Source: Mytilinidion resinicola (taxonomy: Eukaryota; Ascomycota; Dothideomycetes; Mytilinidiales; Mytilinidiaceae). Taken from it: DNA of 64,000 nt. Below are positions 10,451 through 21,655 of this stretch, piece by piece. The notes below the pieces were generated by a model that did no database searches, was not told the DNA's origin, and saw only the letters and a list, made by a program, of their open reading frames with translations. The DNA is taken from NCBI RefSeq assembly GCF_010093595.1, contig NW_022985439.1, positions 244,869-308,868 of the forward strand, given 5' to 3'. Position numbers and translations under genes: made by a program. The stretch's first letter is position 1. Each line of letters starts with the position of its first letter.

Positions 10451-12553
10451 GATGAACTAAATGCGGCAATACTAAATAGAAAGGAAGTAGAAAATAGTAT
10501 GGGGATGCTTTTCTGGGTATATATGATCTACGCAAAACGCGGGTCTGGGAGCTTTAGGGTTATCCCACTGTACGAAGGCAATGCGATCATTTCAGGGGGT
10601 TCCTGGTGGGTCCATGTTGAAGCTCAATTGCGCATGCTAACTGCCGACCACTACCACTGCTGGCGGGTAGTGAATTGTCACATAACGGCGCCACGCGTGC
10701 CTCAGAGTGTTTTATCCAAGGGCTAAAGGCTCTGCTCAGCGTTAGCACTCCGGTTAAGGAATCAGTAGAGTTGTTCATAGCTGACGAGAATTGCACAGTG
10801 GCTATTCTTCGGTTCTCGAGCTTTGCGACATACCGTTTTCTATCACCATTCTCCTCACTCAATCAAACGACAGAGCAGAGGTTAGTTGGGCTGCCCTACA
10901 TCTCTGTAGGAAGCAGGAAGCCGGAGGCGGGCAAAAGTAGTATCTAACATGCGGCAGCAGCGTGATGGGTTTGGGGATAGATGATGCACGCTGTATTCTC
11001 AGAGGAAGCACCTGCACAAACACGGCTCTAGCTCCAACCTTATTCCAGCCTCGCCCATCAATCCCATCCTTCACACATCGACATCTCAGCCAGGGCCTCG
11101 ATTGCACTGGTCACGCAATGGGGACACCACTGAATTCCGCGTCGAAGAGCCGGCTAGCAGACGTCAGAGTTTTAGCAGACTACACCCCAGCATAGCCAAA
11201 CCTTGTCGAGTCAGGCGCTGTGTGAGCGGCAGCCTTCTCCTTTGACCTTCCACAGCGAAGACTTCTCACGATGATACAGTCTTTGATCGACTAGATCGCA
11301 CGGCCGAGACACTTGCCGAGCGTCCGGGGCTGCATATAGCTCTCGAGAAGGCGGCATGAGAACCGCTCTGGCCTGGGGGCGTAAAGAGAACACCAAACCG
11401 CCTCATACATATGACGATCGAACTCGATAAATTAAAGCGAAACTGACTCGAAGACTTAGGTATGTAATACTCTCGGGCAAGCCGGTCTAAAGGCTGCGCC
11501 GAACTTTCACCTCGACCAACGGCTCACCACGCCGCCACCCCTAAGGAACCGACATGACACCGACGATATTCCACTAGTCTTGGAAGAAGATTCACTTCGC
11601 ATGAAAACTACGATGGATTATTCTTTTTCTCTCTCCGCCAGCCAGGTTGTAAGCTCGACCGTTTCACATCAAGTTCGCCATCTTGGCATAGAACACAATA
11701 GCACGGCTAGACTTCTACGCTAGAACGTCCGCGAACTACAACGCGGAAGCCATATATCACCGATCATCAGCGCTACCAGACTCAGCCACTTGCCAGTAGC
11801 CTGCTTCCGAAGCCGTGGTTCCTGGATCGGGTCGGGAATAACTAGTGCGTACCAGATTGCCACTAAATTCAAAACAGCTGTTGAATTCCACCAACTCATC
11901 ATGGGATCTCACCTCATCTATCGGCCCTCAGTTCACTTTTGAAGTATCTTGTTTCCTTTGACTTTAGCTAGAATGCTCTTTTGTCCGCATGGGATTTGCA
12001 ACAATGGACGTGATCGAGACGGCAAACGTCAAACGTCAAACGTCAAACGTCAAACGTCAAACGTCAAACGTCAAACGTCAAACGTCAATACAAGCCACAG
12101 CAGTTTGAAACGCCGCAGCAAAAGATCTATCTAATTAGAGTTCTACAAGGGTGGCCGTTCTTCCTGCCGCCTTGAATGAATCAACCAGAAAGAAGGTCAG
12201 CGGCATCTAGAGTTGAGACATTCCTAGAAACAGCCAAAACGCCAACTTCATGTTTCCAAAACATCTCCAAACCTCATGGTACAACAATCTAGACGGGTTG
12301 TGTATCCGACGGGGCCACTTCAGCATGCGACAGCAAATTGCAAGAAATGCAGCTAATTCCAAAGAAGGTTGTATTTGCTGACTGGATTCAGTCACGCTGT
12401 CCTATCATACCTGCATTCTAGGATATTGAAGCACTAGTCTGACGGTTGGCTTGGTGGAACAGTACTCACCGATGATGCTGAGGCCCTCTCGCCTCCTCAC
12501 CTTTTCACGACTTTCACTGCTGTGAATATCGTGGGTGGGGAAGCCCTGGAAGA
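10451..12553. other. Long intergenic region, no gene supported
   Basis: About 2.1 kb without a supported exon chain. Short open frames exist on both strands but none shows domain features. The only structured element is the AAACGTC tandem array at 12024-12086. Confidence 0.4.
12024..12086 (+). repeat. Perfect tandem repeat, AAACGTC x 9
   Basis: Nine uninterrupted copies of the 7-mer AAACGTC (63 bp), immediately followed by a degraded continuation (AATAC). Each unit contains ACGT, the core of many bZIP sites. It lies in a gene-poor spacer, about 1.6 kb from the ATG of the rhodopsin-type gene and about 0.5 kb beyond the 3' end of the gene at 12554. It does not match the common fungal telomere repeat. 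Confidence 0.95.
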
Positions 12554-13972
12554 TCAACGAATGACCTTCTCGCCGTCGAGGCCCTTCGCGATGCCTTCCA
12601 TCTCGCCGTACGCCTTGTCGAGTTGATCCGACCTGCCAGATGCCGGGGGCATTTCGTTAGTACCTGAGCCATTTTGGACGACCGACAAGCTGCCCTGAAA
12701 GACCGGGAACCCACTCTTCGCGATCCAACCTTCACCTCCGGTAGAGCCGTACTGACCGCCGAGCTGCAATGCCTGCGGATCTATGTACTCGCCGGCTGCT
12801 ACTGCTAGAGGAGAAGTCGGTGCCGATCTACCCGCGATATTTTCGCCAAGCCCCTCATTCACGCCGCGAGCCAGGATCTCTGCGAAGCCGGAATCTTCGA
12901 AGGAATCGTCTTGCAACTCCCGATAGAGTTGAGCGTATGGATCAGAGTCGTTCAGAACAACCCCCTCGTCGTGTCGGTGGTCAAGCCATGGCAAGGACTT
13001 ATTCTCACCAACAACGGCCAGGTCCTCCATAGGACCTCCGATCAATGGGCGTAGATTGTTGTCAGCATTGGGCAAGCTCGCATCGTCCTCATCGACTACG
13101 TCGTCCTTACCGTCATCGGACAGACCCATAAGACTCATGCGGGCTTCATTGATAGCGTTGGGAATGATATGGTTGCCGGAGTAGAAGTCGTCGAAGCTTA
13201 GCGTGAATCCACTGGTATTCACCAGCGTAAAGTTGCGAGAGGCAACATGGCTACCGGGTCTGTACTCGTCACTATCCCTGAGGTACTTTGCCTGATCGCG
13301 ATATCCATTCACCTCCCGGGGATCACGCGGTTGGCTGAACGAAACCTTGTGCCTAGCCCGGCTCTTGGGACCGTCCTTGCTCTTCAAGATTCCCTTGGTC
13401 GCAGCTTTGACAAATTGAACGCGCTTGTTTGGTCCAGCGGCCGCGTCTGGAGACTCTGATCTCGCACGCTTGCGTCGAATGGGAAGGCTCTGGATAGGTC
13501 TCGCTGCCCCGGCGACACCCTCAACTGCGGGACACTTGATTCCGGCACGCTCGACAGCGGCATGCTTGACTGCGGCGCGCTCGGACGCGGCAAGCTCTCC
13601 CGCCTTTTCCGCCGCTTCCAGAAGACCCAAGCGCTTGTTCGCGAGTGAAAGCCTCGCACGATCGCAGCGGCGACGTACTTTGTTGAAGTTGATCATTGTT
13701 TGCTTCTCGGCAGCACTCAGCGGAAACCCCAGGATCTTCTTCCAGTATCCGGGGAAGTTCTCGCAGCGCATCTTCTCAAACAGGGCCTTCATGCGTACGA
13801 CCTCCTCCTTCAAGCATCTCTCCGAGGCTGCACAGCCATCGCAAAATTCTTTATTGTCTTTGAACAGCTCCACTTCATCCCCGAAGTCAGTCCTGATATA
13901 TTGACGACAATCCGCACCCGCACAGCGAACGACCCGCGGGGTCACACCAAGCATCCGAGCTATGGTTGCCAT
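12554..13972 (-). CDS. Hypothetical protein with N-terminal Cys cluster
   Basis: Single exon of 472 aa from the ATG at 13972. The frame is open further upstream to 14146, but that extension is low-complexity (Thr/Pro/Gln/His) and I treat it as 5' UTR. Residues 14-50 hold CAGADC ... CDGC ... C, a possible zinc-binding cluster. A Lys/Arg-rich helical region follows with Ala-Glu repeats (AAEKAGELAASERAAV), then a basic stretch (IRRKRARSES) that could be a nuclear localisation signal, and KGILKSK. The C-terminal half is acidic and polar (DDGKDDVVDEDDASLP; QDDSFEDSGFAEILARG). Layout suggests a nuclear, possibly DNA- or chromatin-associated protein; that is inference. No family was recognised. Confidence 0.7.
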   Translation of the reverse strand: MATIARMLGVTPRVVRCAGADCRQYIRTDFGDEVELFKDNKEFCDGCAASERCLKEEVVRMKALFEKMRCENFPGYWKKILGFPLSAAEKQTMINFNKVRRRCDRARLSLANKRLGLLEAAEKAGELAASERAAVKHAAVERAGIKCPAVEGVAGAARPIQSLPIRRKRARSESPDAAAGPNKRVQFVKAATKGILKSKDGPKSRARHKVSFSQPRDPREVNGYRDQAKYLRDSDEYRPGSHVASRNFTLVNTSGFTLSFDDFYSGNHIIPNAINEARMSLMGLSDDGKDDVVDEDDASLPNADNNLRPLIGGPMEDLAVVGENKSLPWLDHRHDEGVVLNDSDPYAQLYRELQDDSFEDSGFAEILARGVNEGLGENIAGRSAPTSPLAVAAGEYIDPQALQLGGQYGSTGGEGWIAKSGFPVFQGSLSVVQNGSGTNEMPPASGRSDQLDKAYGEMEGIAKGLDGEKVIR

Positions 13973-14343
13973 GGTTGTGTGGGCCGTGGCAGGTGACGTT
14001 GTCTTCGAGGATCTTGCGCGATGATGTGGTGTGGGTGGTAGGGTGGTGGTGGAAGATTGTTGTTGTGGTGGGCGCCTGACTGCCTGGTGTTTACAGCAAG
14101 ATCTTATATAGTTGCGCTGAATGCGAGGTTCGCCAAAGGGCCCCACTCCCTACATTCACCAGACGAGCCGCGCGGAAGCGAGGCCCTGCCTTGTCTATCG
14201 ATAAGACCTTCACAGTCGCCTTCGGCAAGTCCAGAAGATCTCATTCCTTCACTGCGGTGCCTACCTCCTTCAACTCGTCCTGCCCCTTCATGACCCACCC
14301 CTGAAACGGATCCTCCGCCCCTCGAGATCCCTCCTCGGCTTCT

Positions 14344-14836
14344 CAATCTAATTCGCACAGCCGGCCTGCTCTCAATCCTCTCCATCCACTTCACCAGCCA
14401 GGGAAACCGCTCCAANNNNNNNNNNNNNNNCACCCCATCCAACCGCCTCATCTCGTCCTGGTACCGCTCGATCGCGTACACGATGTTCGCCGGCACATGC
14501 CGGAAGAAGTGGTTCGCTTCCCCATGCCCGCGTTCTGGAAGAAGAGCCATTGCAGCATCTCGGTACGGAGATATGCTTCGGAAGAAGCGTTGAAACTGCA
14601 TCTGTAGCTGGTGTCGTATTGTTCAGCTAGATGAAGAAAGATGGCGCCGGACTCGAAGAGGGGAAGTGGTGCCGGGCGTGGTCGAGGAGGGTGGGGATGC
14701 GGGTAGATGCGGAGGAAGGCGGGGGGTCTTTTGCGAGCTGGTGAAGAGGTCAAGGCAGGCGGAGCTCCTTCGGGGAAATTGACATCTTTTGGCCGTTTGG
14801 GGTCGCGGCTGTATGGAGGGTTGTCGGGGGAGGCAT
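14344..14836 (-). pseudogene. Degraded glutathione S-transferase (Ure2-like type), with assembly gap
   Basis: GST pieces appear in order but in different frames: ATPNGQKMSISPKELRLP (thioredoxin-fold start); RIPTLLDHA; PLPLFESGAIFLHLAEQYD (the glutathione-binding ES motif); EMLQWLFFQNAGMG; EANHFFRHVPANIVYAIERY; then LERFPWLVKWMERIESRPAV. At least three frame changes and a small deletion after NAGMG separate them. The usual stretch between RRLDGV and the FPWL block is missing and is replaced by 15 N at 14416-14430, so the true gap may be longer. Either a decayed gene or a badly assembled one. It lies head-side to the Cys-cluster gene and is transcribed in the same direction. Confidence 0.75.
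14416..14430. other. Assembly gap (15 N)
   Basis: Fifteen undetermined bases inside the GST remnant. The protein segment expected here is longer than five residues, so the gap size is probably arbitrary. Confidence 0.95.
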
Positions 14837-15132
14837 GGTTGGTGGGTATGTGGTGAGTAGAGATGAGAGTGAAGGGATGTGGTTGGATTTAAGTTTGGTG
14901 AAGATCGAGATGGGAAGGATGTGTAGATGTGTCACGATGACGTGAAGAAACGGAATACTTTAAGTTTGACAGGGCTGTCTTTTGTATCTGGCTGTTGTTT
15001 TCCTCTCTGTTCGAGCCGCAGAAGCTAATGAGCGCCTTGATTTAGTTTGTGCCTGTGCGAAAGGGAGGTCTGATATTCAACGAGCTCAGCCGTCTGCACT
15101 AACCACCGCCTCATCAACTTTGAAGCAGTAGC

Positions 15133-15386
15133 TACGATACCTCGTCATAGAAATCCCTACACTCGTTTACCGCTGTGTGAGGAGCTTCACAGCATTTTCA
15201 GTATTCGGAACGAGGGAAAAGTTCGGCATTTTTGACAACTAGTAAACTCGTAAGGCTACTTCAGATAGCGTCGGCAGGATGTGCACAAATTGGATGTGTA
15301 GCCGTTACCACCAGTTTCTATTAGTGAGTTGGAGTCCCACCAAGAGTGACAAAAAAGTATACGGCTATCTATGGCAAAGCACCGTA
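15133..15386 (+). mobile_element. MITE family B, copy a (TA-flanked)
   Basis: A 254-bp element bounded by TA at 15133-15134 and 15385-15386. The left end reads CGATACCTCGTCATAGAAAT. The right end, reversed, reads CGGTGCTTTGCCATAGATAG, so the inverted repeats are diverged. The interior (CTCGTTTACCGCTG, GAGGAGCTTCACAGCATTTT, TAAACTCGT) is shared with copies at 22809, 29932 and 22152. Non-coding. The TA boundary suggests Tc1/mariner-type mobilisation. Confidence 0.75.
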
Positions 15387-15531
15387 ATATCCTGGAAGTA
15401 TCGAAATAATACAGAAGCTTTCAGGAAGCTAGAGAAATGAACACCCTAGAACCCTCAATCATGCACATTCCCCTTACGTCGCAAAGCAAAACAGCCACCC
15501 CTCTCTCTCTCCCATTCTCACCCTCATCGCT

Positions 15532-16756
15532 CTACCACGAAACCGCCATGCCCTGCGCCGCCTTCCCGACCCCCTCGACCCTGAAATTCTCCACCTCCCC
15601 AATGCTCCCCCCACTCGCAACATCAAACACCGTCACGTGCGTCTCCGCGCCCGGCGCCAGCGCATACACAAACCCGCCCACGGCCACGAGATCAATATAC
15701 CCGTCATTCCCATTCCCGCTCTCAAACACCCGCCCCAATTTCCCCTGCTTCGTCACCTCCACCAGCCGATTCACCAGCACATCCGTCACGAACCCCGTCC
15801 CGGACGCCTCGGAGAACGTCGCCCAGCACGTCGCCTGCTGCCCCTGCACGACGAGCTTCTCGTCCCCGTCGACAATACTCGTCACGCCCGCGGCGTCGGT
15901 CGTCGTGATGACAGCGCCAAACGACGCGTCGGCCATCAGCACGTCGTTGGTCCCCGGGATCTTCGCGACGCCGAAGAGCACGGCCGTGCCGGGCGGCGAG
16001 GAGCGCGTGTCGTGCGCGCCGACTTTCCCATCCGCCGCACGCACAGGGAACGCGGAGACGTAGCCCGTCGTGTTGAGCGGCGGGGCGCCCTTGACCGTCG
16101 TGAGCAGCTGGCTGCCGTCGGCGCTGAAGAAGGTCTGCGAGACGGTCGTGAGGGGCCCCGCGGGGGGTGTGGTCTGGTTGAGGGCGAACTCGCGGAGGTG
16201 GTCGAGGGGCGAGAGGCCGTGGGGCGAGTAGGTGCCGCACGCGATGCCGGCGCGCGCGCCGCTGGTGGCGACGCAGACGGTGGGGTGGCGCGGGTGGGCG
16301 GCGACGGAGATGGGGAAGTCGCCGATGGTGGAGACGGGCGCGCCGAGGGGGGTGAGCTGGGTGGGGTCGTGGGGGGAGATGGCGAAGGCGGAGAGGGTGT
16401 TGGAGCCGGGGTTTACGGCGAAGAGGAACTGGGGGGTGTTAGGCAAGCTGTGGAAGGGGGAGTGGGAGGGGGGTGTTTACGTTTCCGGAGACTGTGAGAG
16501 AGCCTTGGGAAAATAGAGCGTCTGGGCCGGCCGTCATGTTTCCGTTGGTTCCACTGCCGCCAGCGCCGCCTGTGAGGGTGGTGGAGCCGGGGCTTAGAGT
16601 GCCATCGTGGTTGATCTTGAGGGCGACTACGGCATTTGATGCCTCGTTGGAGAGGAAGTAGATTGCCTTCGATTTGGGCGCTGGGCAGTAGGGAGCTGCA
16701 TGGATGCAAGAGAATAAAGTCGAGAAGACCGAAAGGGCTACGATTGGTCGGATCAT
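15532..16756 (-). CDS. Secreted 3-carboxymuconate cyclase-like (lactonase-type beta-propeller) protein
   Basis: Two exons, 16481-16756 and 15532-16428, join at SGN|FLFAVNPGSNT across a 52-bp intron (donor GTAAAC, branch CCTAAC, acceptor CCCAG), giving 390 aa. The N-terminus MIRPIVALSVFSTLFSCIHA is a good signal peptide. The body has repeated beta-strand units such as KAIYFLSNEASNAVVALKI, NFLFAVNPGSNTLSAFAI and FVYALAPGAETHVTVFDV, the pattern of seven-bladed propellers in the 3-carboxy-cis,cis-muconate lactonizing enzyme/6-phosphogluconolactonase superfamily. Secreted fungal members are often abundant surface proteins whose enzymatic role is unproven, so the catalytic name should be read as a family label. 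The coding strand is GC-rich compared with its flanks. Confidence 0.85.
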
Positions 16757-17893
16757 TGTGTAAGAAGATGAGGTAGGATTATAGAAGAAGGAGATGCTTT
16801 AGAAGTATGAAGAGAATGTTGATTGAGTGATGGCTAAGGTCAGTACTGCGAGGATCAGCCCTCCCTAAATACCAACTAGTAGACACACAATTCCTCCATC
16901 CTGATTCCTGAATCTTGAAACAGCTCAGTGCGTTCTTCAGCCCGGTTACTAGATATAGAACACTACTGAGGCACCAAGTGGATAATGTACAAATTGGAGG
17001 GCTTCACGAAAAGATATTTGGAATGTCTGTTCAGCCGTGCAGTCGGCTAAGTATCGAATGACCCTTGATCAATCATGTTGAGACCCATGTGTTTGCAAGC
17101 CTAGCTCGGCCTGCTGTGAACCTGCGGTCGTGTTGTATACTGCATAGGGAACGCGATTATGGAATCGGGCGCTGCCCCTTGACCTGTTCAGGAGCCATGC
17201 AGTTTCTCCGATTACGCAGACTGCGGCACGAACGGTTCGCAGAGTAATCCCTTCGCAGATTGGGAAAATACGTACGATTAGAAGGATCCATAGGCATGCT
17301 AGACGTTTGAAATCCGCAGCTGATGGGCACGGGTGGAGACGAAGTGAGAATGTTTCCGTAATCAGCTAAGCCCTTTCCGGTAGTTCTGAATCAGCTAGCG
17401 CTCATCGAGTTAGAGGCCCGGCTCCCCTTATTCACTCCCAAAATAAATTATCTCAAGCAGAAAGACTTGGCGCAGCCTCAGGGAATTGTACAGTGCCTCA
17501 ATATGTCTCTGGGGTTACTGTTTTACTGCTGTTTTGCAACTGTTGTAGGTGCTTCATCACATTCGCGAATTGAGTTGGCAAGATGAAAGCTCATTATCTT
17601 GAGCTATCAGTAACTTGATTAAGCCACCCCAGACAGCTCCATCTTAAGAGAGACTCGGCTGAGAGTAAAGAAGTATGACAGAGACATGCAAAATTGTTTC
17701 CTTCAGTCGTCAGCCGTCTGGATGCGGTGGACGCCAGTAGCATTAATGGCCAAACTCGATAAAAAAAATTGGATTCATTCGAGCAAGGAAGCGGTCAACG
17801 TTCCTGAATCTATTTGATAGGAGCAAAGTGAAGGAAAAAGGTATCTCAAAAGTCGTGATCCGAAAACATCAAAGAAAGCCACCCATCCCTCGA
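16757..17893. other. Intergenic, no gene seen
   Basis: Spacer between the propeller gene start and the 3' end of the DUF3431 gene. No supported exon or delimited repeat. Confidence 0.4.
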
Positions 17894-18853
17894 TCAAGCT
17901 ACTGCTACCGCCTCTGTCTCCTCCTTCATCCAGGCCTCTCGCTTCTTCGCAAAGTCCTCCTGCGTGAACGGCAGCGGCGGCAACGTCTCCGCAATATCCA
18001 GCAAGATCTCCGTCCTGCTCCTCAACACGTCCGAGTCCTGACTCGTGCGGCTCGCATCGTCAGAGTCGCTCCCCACACTGCCACGTCGACTCTCCAGCGC
18101 GCCCTCATGGTCCAAGAAGATGGATCCCCATAGTCGCTCGACATAGTGGCCGTACTCTGGATTACGGTGGTTTGCATCCGTAAATGCCTTAAGTAGCTTC
18201 TCGTAGAAGCTCTTCGGCCGCGCCTGAACCGTCTCGCGGGTGACGCCAAAGAAGGCACCGCTTGCAAACCACACAGACTCTGGATGCGGGCCGCCGATGT
18301 ACTCAGTCCAGAACTCGGCGGGGGTCAGCTGTGCGCGCAGCATCGTCTTGCCGTTCTTGTGGAACCACCACCGGAACTTGGGGTCGGTTTCCCAGGGAAG
18401 CCCGGACCATTGGTCGAAGTTGGGGACGACGGGCGTGAAGCACGTGAAGCCGGAGGTGGAATTGCTATTGATTGATCGCGACTTCATTTCAGGCACGGGG
18501 ACAGTGCTGTGCGGAGGGGTGCGGCCGTCTGGGTTGTAGGCGTCGCCTTGCACGAAGAGAGTCACGTCGGCGATGCTGTCGTAGTAGGTGACGAGGTGGT
18601 GGAGATAGGTGTGTGCTTCACGGCCGATGTTAGGCAGCGTGCGGACTTCTTTCCAGCTACCTGAAGCTGGTGTATTGCCTAATGCCGCAAGCCTGTGTCA
18701 GCCCTGGTGTAGTGGGAATAACAGTGATTGCTTCTCACGTCTCCCACCTTTCGAGTAGATGATGGTGTCGGGAGCGAGCTCCTCGAGCCAGGACAGCTCT
18801 TCATTGTAGTGCGCAACGATGCACTCGAACTCTGGGCTATTCTTCCGTGCCAT
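17894..18853 (-). CDS. DUF3431 family protein
   Basis: Exon 1 is 18748-18853 and exon 2 is 17894-18678, with a 69-bp intron (donor GTGGGA, branch GCTGAC, acceptor TTAG). Total 297 codons, 296 aa. Start at ATG 18853, the first in frame. Family landmarks in order: FECIVAHYNEELSWLEELAP near the N-terminus; then TLPNIGREAHTYLHHLVTYY; VTLFVQGDAYN; ESVWFASGAFFGVTRETVQA; RPKSFYEKLLKAF; and a C-terminal VERLWGSIFLD. These match DUF3431 (PF11913), a glycosyltransferase-like fungal family of unproven activity. No signal peptide or membrane anchor is visible in this model, although many members have one, so an extra 5' exon cannot be excluded. The acidic Ser/Asp-rich insert and C-terminal helix are less conserved. 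Confidence 0.85.
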
Positions 18854-20314
18854 CTGAGAAACTCCAGTCAGTTGAGGTTGGGGGCTTCTTTCGTTGTGGC
18901 TTACTTTGGTCTTGATGGAATAGCTGACTCGGAGTGTTTATTGAGGAGAAGTAGTAAGGATGGCTTGGAGATTTGGGACCAGGACACTATTGAGAGTGTG
19001 AAAGTACGAAATCGGTTGAAGCGTAGAATAGGCAGCGGTATCAGCCTCGTGTTATGTTGGTCAACATCTCACCTCCTTCCCTTGCCTACGTCACGCCCCT
19101 TCCTCCCCAGATTCAAGGCCCGAGTGCAATATCGCCGTAATCCTCCCGCAAAGGCTATCCAAGCCCTCTCGGCCCCCAACAACGCCAAGCGGGCCTATCG
19201 CCCTGAAGAATTGCGGTGAGATCGCAGATTAGGCTCACTGGGTGCGATAAAGACACAGCGCCGCTTGCATCCGTCTGGCGACTAAACACCGCCTAGCACT
19301 GGTGCTGGCGTCAGCCCTAAAGAAGGCTTGGTGCGCACCAATCACAACGCCAGTGCCATCGAGAACCAATCAGTCTAGTGCGTCGGGCGCACGGTGATAC
19401 CTCTTTCGGTGGGACTGGTGGACATCCCGATGACGTCGGTGCCAAACTCGTCGCTCTGGTGTTTCGGGACTCCAGGCTCTATACGAAAAGCTTGACTTCT
19501 GAAAGAAGCTTGCAATTCGCCCGCAGCTTCGTAATACGACGAAGAGGATGCACGCAGCTTATATTGCGAGTCCGCCCCTGGTGCTGGTACCACCAGTCGG
19601 CATCATCCGAAGTCGACTCCTCAAAGGGAGGTTGTTTTGTGGAAGGAAACGAGTTACTTCGTACACGGCAATGCTTGGACTGCGTTTCATCATCGTCTTA
19701 TCGCCCCGCCATCGTAGACCGCCACTTCGAAGGTGGCCGTCTTACTTCCCGAGGTTTCGAATGCTAATGGCATCTTCTCACCTTTCCACTTCAAGTCGCT
19801 ACAAGTCAAGGGTTTACCAATCCAAGGTCGCGGTCTCGTGCGGACATTTATAGAAGTGCTTTAGATATCACGTGACTGTGCTGGCTTCAATTTTCTAAGT
19901 TCCAGAACTTTGGATGGGTAGATCTTGTCACTTCTTGGTTCTTCGGCAGCTACACTTACTATGAAGCTAGTATGGGGTGGTGGAGATCGAAATTATATTG
20001 ATTGGATCACGTGGAAGCACGTGACTGTAAAAAGGATAATATGAAAGAGCCTGACAACTTCGCGGAACCAGCACTTTAAACCTGCATTCTCGACACGTAG
20101 ACAGACTTAATTTTGAGTGTCAAAAGAGTAATCCACGTCGAGCTCTCTACCAATGTCAAGCAAGTTCACCGGTTGTTTAAGACGTTAAACTTGGATCGTA
20201 TCGATATCTTCAAAAAGCATTTGGAGCAAGAAAGCAGTGGTAAAGAGGCGCACTCAAATCTACGAGGCGCGCAAGAGAGGAAAAGGTCACATGCTAGTAG
20301 ATATTGAGCCAATT
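18854..20314. other. Intergenic, no gene supported
   Basis: About 1.5 kb with only short, featureless open frames; ends at the target duplication of the family A MITE. Confidence 0.4.
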
Positions 20315-20603
20315 ACTCAGGTTGAAAATTGATGTGAACTCTGTCTTATTTCGGGGGCCCGAAGGCCAAACTATATACTACGTAGGAAGTGACTGTATGC
20401 ATAGGCAGAAGCACTAATTGGAGGCAGCAGTAGGCAGCATTAGGCAGGGTAGGCCACCGTACCCCAACCCCTCTCTGTAGAAGTTGTAACTGGCTAGGCA
20501 TGTAGGCAGCTACTATGCCAGCAACTCCAAGTCTGTACGTAGGTGACCGTGAACCGTATGAGTTGTTGATCCTAGGTTGTAGCTGTTACAACCCGAGTCA
20601 ATT
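20310..20603 (+). mobile_element. MITE family A, copy 2, with CAATT target duplication
   Basis: The element spans 20315-20598 (284 bp). It starts ACTCAGGTTG and ends CAACCCGAGT (10-bp inverted repeat with one mismatch) and is flanked by CAATT at 20310-20314 and 20599-20603. The first ~28 bp and the last ~45 bp (CGTATGAGTTGTTGATCCTA and on) match the copy inserted in the 2EXR-like gene; the middle differs in sequence and length. No coding capacity. Confidence 0.85.
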
Positions 20604-21655
20604 GGAAGGCGGTTCGATGTTCTATTTTATTTCAGTTCTGATCACAAGACTTTGCTGACGTTCTGGATGGAAAGCACCGTGCCTGCAAGGTTGCAGCTAA
20701 TAGAGGGTGGAAACAGGGAAGAAGCTTTGCGCAAGGAACTCCGGTTCCAGGCGTGCACACAAGGCACGCTTGGATGAAATAAAGATGAGTCATTGTGAAC
20801 TATAGAATACGACTGTACTAGGACACTGCGTTCGTTCATAGCACCTACTGCTCTAGGAATGCTAAATAGCTGTGTGAGGACTAGGACCGTACGATTGTTG
20901 AGGTCCACAAGTCGTGAGCTGTATGGTTTTGATCCGCGCCCTAGTTCACACACAATGAATATATATCAATGCACAGCGCGAGATCTAAGATCGCTGCTCT
21001 CAAGAACGACTCCGTTCGTCCAAGCGGTCGTTTACAGTGCTCTGGATGTACAAGGATCTGATGTGTCTAGAACGGTGCGGTGAGATAGTTGGGTTGAGAT
21101 AGGGAGTGTTGTCTGATCTCAACAGGTGGACTTTCCAAGCCTCGTCATCGGGATGGCCTCCACAGGTATAGTCGTGCCCCGCTTGGAAGATCAAATTGCT
21201 GTCTTCAGTCATAACGCAATAGTTTGTAGGGCATTATTGGCATGACCAGACCTGCCGATTTGCGCGAGACTTCGGCTTCTGGAAAGCTGACCGAATAGCA
21301 AGAACTAGGTCGTTTGTTGGCTGGGTTCGAAGAGGCTCTGGGTTACTGGTCAAGTGTGGGCAGAGTCTGGTTTCTGGGAAAGATATTTCGGGCGAAGAGC
21401 TTTTCGACATTTCTGTGTACGTGAATTCCCATTTTGTGAAAATAATGAACCTGCCTTGGGAAGTCTTCGGGCGAGCTGTGAAAATGCAGCATTCGACCAG
21501 AGATTGCCCTCCTGGCCGGCAGAAAACCTCATAGATTCCAAGTCGACTGTATTAACAGGCACAGAGTGGCATGCCATCAGCCTTGCTAAGTGTTCTTGTT
21601 CGGCATTTCCAAGACGGGTGTACTTAAGCGCGAGCTATATATGGTGATGTCCTAA
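20604..21655. other. Intergenic, no gene supported
   Basis: No exon chain, RNA gene or delimited repeat could be supported in this stretch. Confidence 0.4.

Noticed and set aside
12024..12086. AAACGTC array as telomere repeat or CRISPR
   Set aside because: Unit differs from TTAGGG-type repeats, there are no spacers between units, and the array is internal and only 63 bp.
15637..16497. 286-codon plus-strand frame over the propeller gene
   Set aside because: Arg/His/Gly-rich shadow of a GC-rich gene; the minus strand has a signal peptide, a good intron and family motifs.
18728..19219. 163-codon plus-strand frame overlapping DUF3431 exon 1
   Set aside because: Opposite-strand DUF3431 exon has family motifs and proper splice sites; the plus frame has none.
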